From Candidatus Enterousia onthequi (GTDB taxonomy: Bacteria > Pseudomonadota > Alphaproteobacteria > Rs-D84): DNA of 36,516 bases. Positions 22,558 through 30,427 of this stretch are shown in pieces. The notes below the pieces were generated by a model that was given only the letters and a program-made list of their open reading frames with translations, was not told the DNA's origin and ran no database searches. Every line of letters begins with the position of its first letter. Position 1 is the stretch's first letter. The position numbers and the translations under genes were made by a program. The DNA lies in contig JAGHVJ010000032.1 of NCBI GenBank assembly GCA_018064365.1, positions 1-36,516 on the forward strand. Reading direction: 5' to 3'.

Positions 22558-23184
22558 TTATCTAGAAATTTTTATACCGTCTGCATCACGAATAACACGC
22601 CAACCATTTGCACGCAATGCCCCCGATAATTTTGCAACACCGGAATCACTAACCACAAAAGAAACCCGCGAACCAATAATATTGTTTGTTGTAATATCTA
22701 ATTCCACAGAACGCATTACCGCATTTAACGCCGCCCAATCAGACAACGGATTATATAATGTAGCAACCGCAATCACAGAATTTTCTGGCACAATAACCGC
22801 CCCCGATGTTAACGATGGCAACCAATTTTGCACAGAATATTTTTCCATCCATGTCTTGGCGGCATCCCCATCTATCACAAACGAAATATTGGCCGTATAT
22901 GTTGTATCAGACACCCTTTCGCCATCCAAACTGGACGAAGAAATTATATTCATCAATTCATCATTAGAACTGCCCGCAAGCGCCGCATTTAATTGTTCTG
23001 GATTGGCATAATTACGCAACTCGCGTGCAATAACCTCGCGACGTGCAGAATTAAACGCCTTGTCCTTGGCAACCGCCGCGGTATCCGCAGTCACATTTAC
23101 CGGCACAGTTCCGGTAATTTCAACCGCCAACGCAGAACCTAATGCAAGCATACAACAACAAAAAGCACACACAATCTTATTCAT
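22558..23184 (-). CDS. Periplasmic protein, DUF2066-like N-terminal pattern
   Basis: A 208-residue protein with a signal peptide (cleavage near ALA at about 18-20). The start of the mature chain, VPVNVTADTAAVAKDKAF followed by ARREVIARELR, resembles alphaproteobacterial DUF2066 proteins. The family function is unknown. The rest has alternating strands (TTYTANISFVIDG, SVIAVATLYNPLSDW) and a C-terminal segment LSGALRANGWRVIRDADG. It lies 17 bases after the 508-residue barrel gene and is probably co-transcribed with it. The family link is by pattern only. Confidence 0.65.
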   Translation of the reverse strand: MNKIVCAFCCCMLALGSALAVEITGTVPVNVTADTAAVAKDKAFNSARREVIARELRNYANPEQLNAALAGSSNDELMNIISSSSLDGERVSDTTYTANISFVIDGDAAKTWMEKYSVQNWLPSLTSGAVIVPENSVIAVATLYNPLSDWAALNAVMRSVELDITTNNIIGSRVSFVVSDSGVAKLSGALRANGWRVIRDADGIKISR

Positions 23185-23201
23185 ACACTAAAATTCCACC
23201 A

Positions 23202-24728
23202 TTAAAATTTTGCCTGAATTCCCAAGCGAATCCCCAACGATTTATAAATAGATTCTATCTCGTCAGACATTTCTTGTTTCCAACCATTTGCACTCATTGA
23301 ATTTATCGTATCAATCGTTTCCAAATTCGTCACATATATACTTTTATCTCTATCCGCATTTTCACCAGCCCACGTTGTATAATCGCTGGTGCCATAATCA
23401 GCAGCCAAAGCATCATTGTCTGCAACAGCAGGATTCAAATACATTGTAGTATAATACCCAGAATTCAGATACGATGTTGCGTCTGCGCCCGACACATTAT
23501 AATAGTCAAACGTCACCCCCAATGTCAGCATCACAGAGTCCGTCAATGAATGCAACCAATTTGCACCAAAACCGAAATGATACGCATCACCAAAACCACC
23601 CTTGTCTTCTAAACTTTTTGGATGTTGCCAATCTGGACGATACGGTTGGTCACCTGTCGCTGTATATGTCGGCAACCCCAGTTCCATCCGCGCATTCACC
23701 GAATCATTCTGTGTAATATCGTACACCATATCCAATGCCAAGTACGGTCCAGACCATTCAACCTCGTACGAATGACTTACCCCCTCTTGATGATAATAAT
23801 AAGTCCCCTCGGTTTCAACATACGAAACACCTTCTGGAATTTGAATATAAAAAGTATCAGGATCAACCTCGCCTAACGCAGGATTATTATTCCCATCAAC
23901 AAAAACAAAGAACGGCAAACATTGGGTCTCCCCATCACGCGTCAAACAATAATTATCCGCACCACTAACTGTATCAAAAGACAACCCATTATTTTGTTTT
24001 GTTTCCAATTTATATTTCAAATAACGATACCCAACCGACGGTGTTATCCTGAAATCGCCAATTTTCCAAAAATCAACCAATCCAATCCCAGCAAACACCC
24101 CAGTCAAATCACCATCATTAGATGTTCCAACAGACAACGCACGTCCCTGTTGAATCCAAACTTGATCCGCGGTCGCATCACCATTCAAATCAACATTCCA
24201 TGCTTGAACCTCGTACCCCCCAGCAGTAATATCATCATCAACCATAGACGAATCACCAAATTGCATTCCGTATTGTCCACCTAATTGCAAGCGCACCAGA
24301 TTATTTCCCCAATTAAAATCATACTTTGCAACACCATCTAACACATTCCAATGCAAATTATCATAATGCAATTTAGAACCCGCAGTTGCCATATCAAATT
24401 TCCATTCTGCGAATTGATGCGACAACCCCAAATCTAATCCAAAGCCGCCATTTTGACGTGCACTGTTATAAGCAGGCGCACTTTTAGTAACTTTTTTAGT
24501 CTGCGAACGCGACACATTAGCATATCTGTCAGTCCCAGCATTTACCCCCTTGGCATATCCAGTCTTAACTGAATTCGTATTATTTTCCCCATAATTAAAA
24601 AACGGATTTGCAGAAGAAACGTAATTTCGTTGAACCGTTCCATTATAATTATAATAAGTTCCAGCCGCATTTGCCGTTCCACATAACAAAGCAAAAATCG
24701 AACAATGCAGCAACAAATTTCTAGTCAT
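23202..24728 (-). CDS. Large outer-membrane beta-barrel protein
   Basis: A 508-residue protein with a signal peptide (cleavage after ANA near residue 21). A Tyr/Asn/Ser-rich N-terminal region of about 70 residues follows, then a region of amphipathic strands. Examples are NLVRLQLGGQYGMQFG, FRITPSVGYRYLKYKLET, GPYLALDMVYDI and SVMLTLGVTFDYYNVSG. The last residues (RLGIQAKF) end in Phe, the usual barrel-assembly signal. Long loops include a pair of cysteines (NYCLTRDGETQC) that could form a loop disulfide. AGGGGA lies upstream of the ATG. Transport or adhesion roles are unassigned. Confidence 0.78.
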   Translation of the reverse strand: MTRNLLLHCSIFALLCGTANAAGTYYNYNGTVQRNYVSSANPFFNYGENNTNSVKTGYAKGVNAGTDRYANVSRSQTKKVTKSAPAYNSARQNGGFGLDLGLSHQFAEWKFDMATAGSKLHYDNLHWNVLDGVAKYDFNWGNNLVRLQLGGQYGMQFGDSSMVDDDITAGGYEVQAWNVDLNGDATADQVWIQQGRALSVGTSNDGDLTGVFAGIGLVDFWKIGDFRITPSVGYRYLKYKLETKQNNGLSFDTVSGADNYCLTRDGETQCLPFFVFVDGNNNPALGEVDPDTFYIQIPEGVSYVETEGTYYYHQEGVSHSYEVEWSGPYLALDMVYDITQNDSVNARMELGLPTYTATGDQPYRPDWQHPKSLEDKGGFGDAYHFGFGANWLHSLTDSVMLTLGVTFDYYNVSGADATSYLNSGYYTTMYLNPAVADNDALAADYGTSDYTTWAGENADRDKSIYVTNLETIDTINSMSANGWKQEMSDEIESIYKSLGIRLGIQAKF

Positions 24729-24757
24729 TTTCTTATTCCCCTAATATTATCGTCACC

Positions 24758-24786
24758 ATTATAACATAAAAAACTTGAAAAATAAA
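24758..24786 (-). promoter_or_regulatory. Promoter of the 508-residue barrel gene
   Basis: TTTATT, 17 bases, TATAAT preceded by TGT (extended -10). It lies back-to-back with the tRNA-Leu region. Confidence 0.6.
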
Positions 24787-24818
24787 CATCTTATTGCAAG
24801 AATATTAAAAACAGTTCT

Positions 24819-24903
24819 GCAGCCATGGCGGAATTGGTATACGCGCAGCACTAAGGATGCTGTGGAGAAATCCTTGGGGGTTCAAGTCCCCCTGGCTGCA
24901 CCA
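24819..24903 (+). tRNA. tRNA-Leu(AAG)
   Basis: An 85-base class II tRNA with encoded CCA. Acceptor GCAGCCA pairs with TGGCTGC, discriminator A. Anticodon stem CAGCA/TGCTG holds loop CTAAGGA, so bases 34-36 are AAG with G37. The variable arm is TGGAGAAATCC-like and the T-loop is TTCAAGT. Most bacteria read CUU/CUC with a GAG tRNA; A34 here would need deamination to inosine or would read CUU narrowly. Confidence 0.93.
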
Positions 24904-24920
24904 AAAAAATAAAAAAAATC

Positions 24921-24950
24921 TTGCCCACTTCTAAATAAATCTGCTATCAT
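24921..24950 (+). promoter_or_regulatory. Probable promoter of the 953-residue secreted protein
   Basis: TTGCCC, 18 bases, TATCAT, 18 bases before the ATG. The leader would be about 11 bases. Confidence 0.45.
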
Positions 24951-24967
24951 TTTTCATAGATAAGGAA

Positions 24968-27829
24968 ATGAAAGGTCTAAACCTGTTTTTAGCCATGTGT
25001 TTTGCTGTGCCAATGTCTGGTGGCGCAGTTGCTGCTGTTGCAAAAAATTCTGTTCGAACACAAAATTCTGCGACACGTCCGGCGCCTACAACAAATGTAC
25101 GCAATACTGCGACAATAAAATCACGCACCACAACCACACCAAATCCAACAATTTCTTCTCGGCCGGTTCCGCAAAACAAAAACGTCATATCACGAACAAC
25201 ACCAACTACAACAAGAACTGCATCCGGGGGCCGTACAACATCGGCACGCACAGCCGCAAAACAAAACACATCGGCGCGTTCCGCGACATCTGCACCACGT
25301 AATTTACGTTCTGGACTTTCACGCGCGGCAACCAACACAATCATCAGTCGCGACAGTGTTATGCAACGCGACTTTGGCAAATGCAAATCTGTATTTTTTG
25401 ATTGCATGGACGAATTTTGTGCGAATAAAGATTCTCAATTAAAACGATGTGCATGCTCGACACGCTCAAACGAATTTTCTGCGACACAAAAATCACTAGA
25501 TAATGTCGAAGATAAATTACTGGATTTCAGTCAAAGATTACTCCAAGTCAACATGGATCCGGCCGATGCCGCGGTTATAAACCGTGCATCCGAGGGTGAA
25601 TTGGCATATTATGCAACCGCAGATAAAACATCATCTAAAAAAGCATTGGATGAAATTGCAAAGAAATTAAACACCAATTTCGATTCGGCTGGCAACAATA
25701 TGTCGGCATTATCATGGTCATTGGATATCGATTCGGCATTTGATTCTGTTGATCCTTTGTCTGGAACGGCAACCACCGCAAAAAGTGGCGTGGCTCTGCG
25801 TAACGCGGCATTACCAATTTGTCGTGATATGGCGACCGAGGTTTGCTCTCCAGAAGATATAACATTGGTCGAAAACAGTTATAATATGGCAATCGAACAA
25901 GATTGTAATACTGTCAAAAAATCATTTGAAACACAAACTCAATCGGCACGCACAAAAATACTAGAATCCAGCGCACTATTGGATATGACGCGTTTAAATA
26001 ATTACCAGGAAAATAATTCTGATGACATTTTAACATGCAAATCAAAAATGTTAGACATGTTGACCGACACAAATGTGTGCGGCGAAAATCTAACAAAATG
26101 TCTTGATGTAACTGGCCGATACATAAACCCCACCACGGGCGAGGCTGTATTATCCCCGGAATTGATAAATTTATCCACATTGATTACCCGTCCGTCATCC
26201 ACAGACACATGGGCACACACCCCACAAAACGCATCATTTGTATCATATCTAAATAACAAGAAAAAATATATCGAGCCTGCAACAAAAAATTGTCAAACCA
26301 TTGCCGATGACGTTTGGACAAATTTTATCGAAGACGCATTGGCGCAAATCAAATTGGCACAAAACGCCAAACTAGAAGAAGTCCGCCAAAGTTGTACCAC
26401 TTTATTGGGACAATGTCTGGAAAATTCCAATACCAGTTTGGCAGAATTCGATTCGCGCGCATTATCAACATTTGGTGTTATCAGCGATAAAACCGCAAAC
26501 GCATTATGTGAAAACATTCGCATATCTTGCAACGCAATCACGCAATTTGTCCCCGATGACGCAACACCTGTGGCTGCGGCTGATACAACCGCATGGTCTG
26601 ACGGTGTTCGTGATATTGCTGCAAACGAAACATACAACAAAATATTAAACACATGTCGTGAAATTGGACGCGATTGCATAATAAATTCTTGCAAATCAAT
26701 CACCGGAAATTTTGGCCTGTGCGAAAGTATAAACGGTTCTGTGAATCGCCATTCTATATTGACCCGCGCTGCCTGTTGGAATGATGTATATAATTGCGTA
26801 TCCCAGGCCAGTGACGAAACAATCAACAATATTCACGCTTTATTACCCAGTTATAATACGATTCCCAACGATATATACCAAAATATGTATGGCACCCCAT
26901 CCGCATACGATATCTGCAGCGATCAATTAGCTGACAAACACCCTTGTTATAACAATGCTGATTCTGTTGAATGCTATCAATGTCGAATTGCTGAACAAAT
27001 TTGGGGTAATTGCGAACACAAACCAGATAACTCACAACAAAACCAAATTTTAATCCCAGAAAATTCTAACACAACAACATTATTATCATGGTTTGCAAAA
27101 AACACACATACTGACACAAACATTAATTCCTGTGCGACATCAATATGTGAACCCGGATATTTAGATTATACAATTGGCACATCCATCATGTGCGTTACCC
27201 CAAACGAAATTATTCAATGCCCAACAGGCAATATATTGTGCCAAAAAACAATCACAACACCAACAGGAACAACCAACTGTTGTGAAACAAATACATTTGA
27301 TCAATGGGGCAATTGCTGTATGAACGGTGGCGTCACAACAGCAATCACCGAGCACATAGACAATCTGTTTGACACAGATATAACATCCGCATCTATAACA
27401 TCCGCATCCCATATTTGCACACCAAACAACAACACAACACAAATGACATTGGTTGCAAAATATGACAATAATTACGTATTCTGCACTGGTTCCATTGTCG
27501 GTGGCACAGTTGGTGATAATGCTTCTATAAATTGTAATGGCGAATATGTAATTGTAGACAACATTAATGGTAAATATTATTACAATTCCGTCTCTGCAAA
27601 TACAGATTCCAGTTATAACAGTAATTACACAGTCAATTATCTTATAAATGTGAACGGCATAATCAACAGTTCACCCAACCCAGCATATTGTCCAAACAAC
27701 GAACCTGCACCTATCCAATGTACGTATTCCAGCAGAAATAACAACTGGAAACCAGATCTTGTCCCTGGCCAAGGTGTATCTTCATGCAACATAACAAACA
27801 CCAATGGACACTGGCTGGTCAAGTTCTAA
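24968..27829 (+). CDS. Large secreted Cys-rich protein of unknown function
   Basis: A 953-residue product with a signal peptide (cleavage near VAA at about 21-24). A Thr/Arg/Ser/Asn-rich low-complexity segment follows (about 25-130, likely disordered), then a helical region opened by CKSVFFDCMDEFC near residue 138 and CACSTRSNEF. The middle has evenly spaced Cys pairs (for example ICRDMATEVC, CTTLLGQCLENS, CREIGRDCIINSC). The C-terminal 280 residues are Asn/Thr/Cys-rich and beta-like, with C-x2-C and CC pairs (NCCETN, GNCCMNGG). The CxxxxFxxCMDEFC block resembles CSERIMKCLNEYC in the protein at 5490-6749. The AAGGA ribosome site is only one or two bases from the ATG, unusually close. Extracellular or surface structural function is likely but unproven. 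Confidence 0.78.
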   Translation: MKGLNLFLAMCFAVPMSGGAVAAVAKNSVRTQNSATRPAPTTNVRNTATIKSRTTTTPNPTISSRPVPQNKNVISRTTPTTTRTASGGRTTSARTAAKQNTSARSATSAPRNLRSGLSRAATNTIISRDSVMQRDFGKCKSVFFDCMDEFCANKDSQLKRCACSTRSNEFSATQKSLDNVEDKLLDFSQRLLQVNMDPADAAVINRASEGELAYYATADKTSSKKALDEIAKKLNTNFDSAGNNMSALSWSLDIDSAFDSVDPLSGTATTAKSGVALRNAALPICRDMATEVCSPEDITLVENSYNMAIEQDCNTVKKSFETQTQSARTKILESSALLDMTRLNNYQENNSDDILTCKSKMLDMLTDTNVCGENLTKCLDVTGRYINPTTGEAVLSPELINLSTLITRPSSTDTWAHTPQNASFVSYLNNKKKYIEPATKNCQTIADDVWTNFIEDALAQIKLAQNAKLEEVRQSCTTLLGQCLENSNTSLAEFDSRALSTFGVISDKTANALCENIRISCNAITQFVPDDATPVAAADTTAWSDGVRDIAANETYNKILNTCREIGRDCIINSCKSITGNFGLCESINGSVNRHSILTRAACWNDVYNCVSQASDETINNIHALLPSYNTIPNDIYQNMYGTPSAYDICSDQLADKHPCYNNADSVECYQCRIAEQIWGNCEHKPDNSQQNQILIPENSNTTTLLSWFAKNTHTDTNINSCATSICEPGYLDYTIGTSIMCVTPNEIIQCPTGNILCQKTITTPTGTTNCCETNTFDQWGNCCMNGGVTTAITEHIDNLFDTDITSASITSASHICTPNNNTTQMTLVAKYDNNYVFCTGSIVGGTVGDNASINCNGEYVIVDNINGKYYYNSVSANTDSSYNSNYTVNYLINVNGIINSSPNPAYCPNNEPAPIQCTYSSRNNNWKPDLVPGQGVSSCNITNTNGHWLVKF

Positions 27830-27873
27830 AAAACTTACAAATTTTTTAAAATCTATTTCCCAATACTTAATTA

Positions 27874-27902
27874 TTGACAAAACAAGAATTTTATGTCAAT
27901 AT
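27874..27902 (+). promoter_or_regulatory. Promoter of the putative lipoprotein
   Basis: TTGACA, 17 bases, CAATAT (or AATATC at 18). It precedes AAGGAG and ATG 27933. Confidence 0.55.
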
Positions 27903-27932
27903 CCATATATATATGAACCAAAGGAGTTCCTG

Positions 27933-28385
27933 ATGAAAAAAACATTTTCATACAACATTAAAAAAGTTTTAGCCGGTACAATATTGATGTCATTACCATT
28001 TTCATTTGGTGGCTGTGAAAAAACCTCATTAGAACCCGACAACCCAAATACAACCGAACCTAAAAAACATAATGTGGAATTGGTGTATGGTGACAAACCT
28101 TCTACAAACTGGCAAAATATTTCTTTTGATACTTTATACAAATATAATGCCGACCCTACCGTTGATTCTATTTTTATGATATTAGAAAAACAAAACCAAT
28201 TTAGCGCTCTTTCAACAAATTCTTTAAAACAATGTGCAACAAGATTACGTGATCGTCATAATGTAAATCCAAAGAAAATTTTCGGCAAAGGAAATTTTGA
28301 AGTCTCCACAGAAGCCGTTCAAAACAATAACGAAATAATCCGTCTTCTTGCCGACACATTAGGATACAATGTAATAACCAAATAA
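27933..28385 (+). CDS. Putative lipoprotein of unknown function
   Basis: The 150-residue product starts at ATG 27933 with a perfect AAGGAG six bases upstream; an in-frame ATG at 27804 lies inside the previous gene and was rejected. The N-terminus is a basic then hydrophobic signal ending FSFGGC, with Cys28 a candidate lipidation site, though the -3 Phe is not ideal. The mature part is polar, with NTTEPKKH, a Tyr/Asp region and a helical C-terminus (NNEIIRLLADTLG). No family is recognised. It has its own promoter and a strong terminator. Confidence 0.72.
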   Translation: MKKTFSYNIKKVLAGTILMSLPFSFGGCEKTSLEPDNPNTTEPKKHNVELVYGDKPSTNWQNISFDTLYKYNADPTVDSIFMILEKQNQFSALSTNSLKQCATRLRDRHNVNPKKIFGKGNFEVSTEAVQNNNEIIRLLADTLGYNVITK

Positions 28386-28416
28386 AAAAAGACGGTATAA
28401 AAACCGTCTTTTTTTA
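28384..28416 (+). terminator. Strong rho-independent terminator
   Basis: A7-GACGG, an 8-base loop, CCGTC-T8, starting in the stop codon of the lipoprotein gene. Confidence 0.9.
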
Positions 28417-28445
28417 TTGCATTCAAAATTATATTTTTTTATTAT
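28417..28445 (+). promoter_or_regulatory. Promoter of the Cys-rich repeat protein
   Basis: TTGCAT, 17 bases, TATTAT, immediately downstream of the preceding terminator. The predicted start is near 28452. Confidence 0.6.
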
Positions 28446-28463
28446 CTCTACCGAGAGAAAAAA

Positions 28464-29303
28464 TTGAAAAACATTATTGCTTCTTTTTTTATTACAATAA
28501 CATGCATACAATACTCGTTTGCAGACAATCAATGTTCTAATTACGGATACGATGAACAACAATGCAATAATATCGCAGGATGTTACTATGCTCAAGAATG
28601 GAGCAACTGTGAACAATGCACATACACACAATACAGTGCGCCAGGCGAGTCTACTTGTACAGAATGTGATGATTTTGCTTTTGAAGAAAATACACACAAA
28701 ATATACGATTCAACCGCCACAGGACAGGCGGGTCAATCTGAATGTCCGTGGAAATGCGATGTGAATTATTACAAATCTGGAGATAACTGCGAAATATGTC
28801 CAACTGGCGCAACCAGTTCTGCTGGTTCCAACAGTATCACAGATTGCCAATGTTCTAATGGGAAACACCTGATTCGAAATAACGATGGAACATATATTTG
28901 CGGTACATGTTCACAGAATTCAAAATACAACTCCACAACATATACATGCGATTGCGCAACTGGCGCTGATAACAACTGTCAATGCACCAACAATTCTGTT
29001 TACGACCAAACCAACAATAAATGTGTCTGCAATAACACTAATTTTCCGAACTCATATACCGATGAAAACGGTGTTGTATTTTGCTCTGCATGCCACCAAA
29101 ACGCAACATATGCGGGGGTGTGTAAATGTAACAAGGGATACTACGGCAACGGCAACACTTGCACCGCGTGTCCATATGGCACAACCAGTGCACTTGGTTC
29201 CACTGACGTATCAAATTGCCAAATGACCACCAACACACAATTTTGTGATGCCAACGGTGAAAATTGCATGAAATTACTATCCGGCGCAACAAACATTAAC
29301 TAA
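28464..29303 (+). CDS. Secreted Cys-rich EGF/TNFR-like repeat protein
   Basis: A 279-residue protein with about 32 cysteines. It starts with TTG, supported by GAGAGA 6 bases upstream and by the signal peptide it creates (MKNIIASFFITITCIQYSFA). The mature chain has small disulfide-like repeats: C-x2-C and C-x-C pairs, CPTGATSSAGS...DCQC and later CPYGTTSALGS...NCQ, which read like ephrin-receptor/GCC2-GCC3 Cys modules. It ends NTQFCDANGENCMKL. The two 'CP-x-G-T/A-T-S' units show internal duplication. Extracellular adhesion or a host-facing role is possible, not shown. Its last 8 bases overlap the convergent pth gene. Confidence 0.8.
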   Translation: MKNIIASFFITITCIQYSFADNQCSNYGYDEQQCNNIAGCYYAQEWSNCEQCTYTQYSAPGESTCTECDDFAFEENTHKIYDSTATGQAGQSECPWKCDVNYYKSGDNCEICPTGATSSAGSNSITDCQCSNGKHLIRNNDGTYICGTCSQNSKYNSTTYTCDCATGADNNCQCTNNSVYDQTNNKCVCNNTNFPNSYTDENGVVFCSACHQNATYAGVCKCNKGYYGNGNTCTACPYGTTSALGSTDVSNCQMTTNTQFCDANGENCMKLLSGATNIN

Positions 29304-29823
29304 TAATTGTTTTTATATCATCAATCGCTTTTTTTATTTCATCCAATTGTTCCACAGAAAATTTTCCCAAAACCCAATCAGCCGGATTCATAGGATTATC
29401 AAAATCACGCGGATGCCCAATACCAATTCTAATGCGCCAATATTCATTACCAACCGCCGCATCAATAGATTTTATTCCATTATGACCTGCACTGCTGCCA
29501 CCTATTTTCTGACGAATTTTTCCATTTGGCAAATCCATATCATCATGAATCACTATCAAATTTTCTAATGGCAATTTATAAAACGTCATCAAAGGCAAAA
29601 CTGCACGACCACTGTCGTTCATAAATGTTTGTGGTTTAACAAAAATTACCGATTTTCCGTCTATTTCACCACGTGTTGTCAACGCATTTTTTTCAGACTT
29701 CCACGATGCGCCATCGCCCGCCAATGCATCCACCGCCATAAAACCAACATTATGACGTGTTATCGCATATTCTGGGCCGGGATTACCCAATCCAACTATT
29801 AATACAGGTTTATTTTCTTGCAT
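29296..29823 (-). CDS. pth: Peptidyl-tRNA hydrolase
   Basis: It releases tRNA from peptidyl-tRNAs that drop off ribosomes. Signatures are IVGLGNPGPEYAITRHNVGF with catalytic H24, N69 in TFMNDSG, and D94 in HDDMDLP, plus GGSSAGHNGIKS. Length 175 is slightly short but complete. AAGGG lies about 10 bases upstream of the ATG. It is divergent from the small barrel gene, and the promoter of that gene overlaps the pth start codon. Confidence 0.96.
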   Translation of the reverse strand: MQENKPVLIVGLGNPGPEYAITRHNVGFMAVDALAGDGASWKSEKNALTTRGEIDGKSVIFVKPQTFMNDSGRAVLPLMTFYKLPLENLIVIHDDMDLPNGKIRQKIGGSSAGHNGIKSIDAAVGNEYWRIRIGIGHPRDFDNPMNPADWVLGKFSVEQLDEIKKAIDDIKTIIS

Positions 29824-29846
29824 ATTACCAACCCTTTTTCTAATAT
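29818..29846 (+). promoter_or_regulatory. Promoter of the small barrel gene and polA
   Basis: TTGCAT, 17 bases, TAATAT. The -35 overlaps the pth initiation codon, so the two divergent promoters could interfere. Confidence 0.55.
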
Positions 29847-29869
29847 GATAGCATATAAAGGAGAAAAAA

Positions 29870-30418
29870 ATGAAACAAATTTCAAAAATTTTTATGGGGA
29901 CAATTTTAACAACTGCAATTATCGGTTCTGTATCTGCAAATCCAATGATTGATGTGTATGTCGGCGGTATGGTTGGGGCCGGTGGTTCTACAATTTACAG
30001 CGACGGTCACCATAAAAATTATACAGGCCAATCTTTTGGTGGAATTTTGGGTATTGATATTCCACTTTTACGGATAGAGGCTGAATATAACCATTTAACA
30101 AACGATGAATTTTCGACTAATACTGCAATGTTAAACGCATATTTCAAAATGTTATCCACAATGATTCATCCCTATTTTGGTATTGGTGTTGGTTCTGTAT
30201 TCGGGGGTCACATATCTGACGATACGACCAAATACGATATTAAATCCAGTGTCGCATACCAAGGCATGTTGGGTTTAACATTTGATATTTTGGCATTGCC
30301 ATTAAAATTTGATATCGAAGGTCGCGCCCTGTACGCTCCGAACTTTATAGAGTTGGATACAGAAAAACCTGATTTCTTGCAATACGATGCACGTTTGAAA
30401 CTACGTTATGTATTCTAA
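29870..30418 (+). CDS. Small outer-membrane beta-barrel protein
   Basis: A 182-residue protein with a signal peptide (cleavage after VSA near residue 24). Repeated amphipathic strands follow with Gly/aromatic girdle residues (IDVYVGGMVGAGGS, FGGILGIDIPLLRIEAEYNHL, HPYFGIGVGSVFGG, YDARLKLRYVF). It ends in Phe, the barrel-assembly signal, and has the length of an 8-stranded OmpA/Opa-like barrel. AAGGAG precedes the ATG. polA begins 10 bases after its stop, so the two are probably co-transcribed. A P44/Msp4-type surface antigen is a possible relative. Confidence 0.78.
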   Translation: MKQISKIFMGTILTTAIIGSVSANPMIDVYVGGMVGAGGSTIYSDGHHKNYTGQSFGGILGIDIPLLRIEAEYNHLTNDEFSTNTAMLNAYFKMLSTMIHPYFGIGVGSVFGGHISDDTTKYDIKSSVAYQGMLGLTFDILALPLKFDIEGRALYAPNFIELDTEKPDFLQYDARLKLRYVF

Positions 30419-30427
30419 GGATAAAAT

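Noticed and set aside
24931-25407. 158-residue frame antisense to the start of the 953-residue protein
   Set aside because: It mirrors the Thr/Arg low-complexity segment, giving Val/Arg repeats, with no initiation signals.
27804-27932. Upstream ATG at 27804 for the putative lipoprotein
   Set aside because: It overlaps the preceding gene and places the promoter and the perfect AAGGAG inside the coding region.
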